This document shows positions 61,483-64,000 of a stretch of 64,000 bases of DNA, one piece after another. The notes beneath the pieces were generated by a model that was not told the DNA's origin, searched no databases, and saw only the letters and a program-made list of their open reading frames with translations. Every line of letters begins with the position of its first letter. Position 1 is the stretch's first letter. The translations under genes were made by a program, and so were the position numbers. This DNA comes from Thalassoroseus pseudoceratinae (GTDB lineage Bacteria; Planctomycetota; Planctomycetia; Planctomycetales; Planctomycetaceae), in the NCBI RefSeq assembly GCF_011634775.1, contig NZ_JAALXT010000001.1:558001-622000 (forward strand), in the 5' to 3' direction.

Positions 61483-64000
61483 ATGAAAATGAAGAACCAC
61501 GGCGTATTGATCAAACTCATGTGGCTCGTCGGCACCGCTGTGGTGGCATTTGTGGGATTGGGCTTGTATGGGATTTCGAATACCGCATTGACTTTCCAAT
61601 GGGTGAATCAAGTCTATCAGACGGCCGAAGACTTCCGAGACGGTTCACTGCAGATCACGAACCCGTTGAACGAACTCCGCCAGTTGTCGCTTTCGATCGT
61701 AATGGCTCCGAATCCCACCTTTCGTGATGAACTGATCGAACGGCAAACCCTACTGACTCAGCAAATCGATCAGACGCTCCGCGAGTGGAAGGTGCCCGAA
61801 GACGACCCGAATGAAGTTGAAGCATTTCGACAGCTGGAAGATAGTTGGGGGAAGTACAAAGCCCTCAAAGATCTCACTGTCGAAAACGCTCGGCTGCGTT
61901 ATCGAGAGGAGGCTTTCATCAATGCAATTGGGGCAGAACGCGAACAATTCCGAGAAGTCAACGATCGACTCAACAAGTGGATGCAGTCTAGGATCCAGAA
62001 TGCCGAATCTGCGTATCAAAGTGCAACGACTCAATACCATCGCGTGTTCTGGATTTCATGGGCTGTAATTATGTTGATGACATTGGTTGTCGGTAGCATC
62101 GGTCTGATCATTGCTCGCAAGATTGTTCATCCGATTCAAGTTCTCAAAGACGCCGCAACACGCATTGCAAATCGCGAACCAATTGAAACCATCGACGTGC
62201 GATCTAGAGACGAACTCGGCGATCTTGCACGCGATATGGAAAGTATGGCGGCTGGGATCCAAAGCTATATCGCTCAGCAACAGCAGGCCGAAGCCGAGGT
62301 TCGGGAGTTGAATGCTCAGTTGGAATTACGCGTCGAGGAACGAACTGGGGAACTGCAAACGGCCACCGAAACACTTCTTTTCGAAGCCGACGAGCGGAAA
62401 CGCGAGGAAGAACGTTACCGATCATTGGTGGAGGCGACGACGGCCATCGTTTGGAACACGCCCGCTTCAGGAGAGTTTGAAACAGAACAATCTGAATGGA
62501 GCGAATTCACAGGGCAGAGTTTCCATGAACTCAAAGGCTGGGGTTGGCTCAACGCTGTTCATCCCGACGATCGCCCAAACACCGCCGCAGTTTGGTCAAC
62601 TGCAGTCGCCGAACGCTCGCTTTATGAAGTCGAACATCGGCTTCGACGGTTCGATGGCACATACCGTCATATGCTAGTTCGCGCTGTGCCAATTCTCGGA
62701 GACGATAAAACCATTCGCGAATGGGTGGGAATCCATACCGACATCGATGACCGCAAACGAGCCGAGGTGATGCTGCGAGACGCTAAGGAAGCCGCCGAGA
62801 GTGCGAATCAAGCGAAAAGCGAGTTTTTGGCGAACATGAGTCACGAGATTCGGACGCCAATGAATGGCATCATTGGCATGACTGAACTGACTCTCGATAC
62901 CAGACTCTCCACGGAACAACGCGAGTACCTGGAGATGGTCAAATCGTCGGCGGATTACCTCTTGGCAGTCATCAATGACATCCTCGACTTCTCCAAGATT
63001 GAAGCTGGCAAACTTGATCTAGATCCGATCGATTTCAATCTTCGTGAGCACCTAGACGACACCGTCACCACGCTGGCACTTCGGGCTCACACCAAGGGGT
63101 TGGAACTCGCGTGTCATGTCCTTTCGGACGTTCCAGATTCACTCGTGGGCGACCCCGGCCGATTGCGGCAGATTATTGTCAACTTGATCGGGAATGCGGT
63201 GAAATTCACCGGCGAAGGTGAAGTCGTTGTTCGCGTCGAGAAGGAAACACAGTCCGACTCAGACGTCTGCATTCATTTCAGCGTCAAAGACACTGGCATC
63301 GGAATTCCAGCCGAGAAACTCGGCCTTCTGTTCCAAGCCTTTTCACAAGTCGATCCGTCGACGACGCGTAAGTTCGGAGGGACTGGTTTAGGTTTGGCGA
63401 TTTCCTCTCAGCTTGTGAAGATGATGGGCGGACGCATTTGGGTCGAGAGTGAAGAGGGCCAGGGGAGTACATTTCACTTCACCGCCCGCTTCGGACTCTC
63501 CACATCGCCGCCAGCTCGACAAGTCCCCCAGGAACTATCCGAGATCAAAGGCCTGCGAGTCTTGGTGGTCGACGATAATGCCACCAACCGCCGCATTCTC
63601 GTGGAGGTCCTTTCCAATTGGGGTCTCAAACCGACGGCCGTCACCTGCGGTCCCGAGGCCTTGAAAGCGATCGAGGAAGCCCTTGATCAGGGAAGCCCTT
63701 TTCGGATCGTCTTGTTGGATAACATGATGCCCGAGATGGATGGCTTCATGCTGGCTCAGGAAATTCTCAAGCGGCCCGGTTTTCACCCGTCGACCATGAT
63801 GATGCTCTCCTCTGCTGATCGCCACGAGAATGCCGAGCGGTGTCGATCATTAGGGCTCACTGCATACATGACGAAGCCGGTCAAGCGGTCCGAACTCTTG
63901 AATGCGATCCTCACCGCGATTGAAAGCGAACCAGCAGAGACGCACAAGCAGTCGCCGAAAAGCCATTCGCAGGTCGATGCCAATCAGCAAAGCATGCAAA
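61483..64000 (+). CDS. Membrane hybrid histidine kinase (3' end outside window)
   Basis: The ATG at 61483 lies eight bases after the stop of the solute-binding protein gene. The frame is open to the window edge (839 codons). Two transmembrane segments (about 8-30 and 188-208) flank an extracytoplasmic helical domain. HAMP (about 208-262), a coiled coil, PAS (about 300-430), HisKA with FLANMSHEIRTPMNGIIG near 447-464, HATPase (about 560-680: NLIGNAVKFTGEGEV, DTGIGIPAEK, GGTGLGLAIS) and a receiver (about 690-810: VVDDNATNRR, phospho-acceptor in LLDNMMPEMDG) follow. The protein probably continues with further receiver or Hpt domains. The neighbouring binding protein suggests ligand sensing. Confidence 0.92.
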   Translation, partial: MKMKNHGVLIKLMWLVGTAVVAFVGLGLYGISNTALTFQWVNQVYQTAEDFRDGSLQITNPLNELRQLSLSIVMAPNPTFRDELIERQTLLTQQIDQTLREWKVPEDDPNEVEAFRQLEDSWGKYKALKDLTVENARLRYREEAFINAIGAEREQFREVNDRLNKWMQSRIQNAESAYQSATTQYHRVFWISWAVIMLMTLVVGSIGLIIARKIVHPIQVLKDAATRIANREPIETIDVRSRDELGDLARDMESMAAGIQSYIAQQQQAEAEVRELNAQLELRVEERTGELQTATETLLFEADERKREEERYRSLVEATTAIVWNTPASGEFETEQSEWSEFTGQSFHELKGWGWLNAVHPDDRPNTAAVWSTAVAERSLYEVEHRLRRFDGTYRHMLVRAVPILGDDKTIREWVGIHTDIDDRKRAEVMLRDAKEAAESANQAKSEFLANMSHEIRTPMNGIIGMTELTLDTRLSTEQREYLEMVKSSADYLLAVINDILDFSKIEAGKLDLDPIDFNLREHLDDTVTTLALRAHTKGLELACHVLSDVPDSLVGDPGRLRQIIVNLIGNAVKFTGEGEVVVRVEKETQSDSDVCIHFSVKDTGIGIPAEKLGLLFQAFSQVDPSTTRKFGGTGLGLAISSQLVKMMGGRIWVESEEGQGSTFHFTARFGLSTSPPARQVPQELSEIKGLRVLVVDDNATNRRILVEVLSNWGLKPTAVTCGPEALKAIEEALDQGSPFRIVLLDNMMPEMDGFMLAQEILKRPGFHPSTMMMLSSADRHENAERCRSLGLTAYMTKPVKRSELLNAILTAIESEPAETHKQSPKSHSQVDANQQSMQ

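Overview
The window looks like chromosome of a member of the Planctomycetota. The signs are giant secreted repeat proteins carrying an N-terminal VLEDRTLL(S/A)G signature, an ECF sigma factor next to a Ser/Thr kinase with WD40 repeats, a DUF1559 prepilin-like protein, a sulfatase, a Gfo/Idh/MocA oxidoreductase, PQQ-type and sialidase-type propellers, and many multi-domain hybrid histidine kinases. This is inferred from gene content only; no rRNA or other taxonomic marker is present.

Left part (1-18 kb): an ECF sigma factor lies upstream of a membrane Ser/Thr kinase that runs off the left edge (minus strand). Two giant surface proteins follow, pointing toward each other: one of about 1,376-1,404 aa (ELWxxDGT repeats, Calx-beta domains, FFWDP-type repeats) and one of 2,581 aa (NSLVGS-type repeats, 11 Calx-beta domains, the same FFWDP-type C-terminus). 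A decayed RTX-type calcium-binding gene with no start codon and an in-frame amber codon lies between them.

Mobile zone (18.5-33.4 kb): first comes an unusual large serine recombinase, followed by what looks like a displaced 3' end of a tRNA-Ser gene and a terminator. Next is an 11.2-kb island integrated in tRNA-Arg(CCT), bounded by 42-bp direct repeats (22182-22223 and 33339-33380, one mismatch). It encodes a tyrosine integrase, an excisionase-like HTH protein, a primase-polymerase/ATPase split by a probable -1 frameshift, an iteron-rich putative origin, a RecD/Dda-type helicase, a probable small and a clear large terminase subunit, and small unknown proteins. No capsid, portal, tail or lysis gene is recognisable. 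The simplest reading is a self-replicating phage satellite (PICI-like) or a phage-plasmid remnant of planctomycetes. It is the best candidate here for an undescribed system.

Right part (33.8-64 kb): ordinary chromosomal genes. These are a five-PAS hybrid histidine kinase, a sialidase-like propeller, DUF2293-TspO, a PPP-family phosphatase, a Cys-rich exported protein, a DUF1559 protein, a PQQ-like propeller, a Fur-family regulator convergent with a ZIP metal transporter, sulfatase plus an M41-like protease, a LamG/purple-acid-phosphatase-like protein, an XRE regulator with a hybrid kinase, an N-terminally membrane-embedded Ser/Thr kinase, an HdeD-like protein, a Gfo/Idh/MocA oxidoreductase, a double alpha/beta-hydrolase, and a solute-binding protein followed by a hybrid histidine kinase cut by the right edge.
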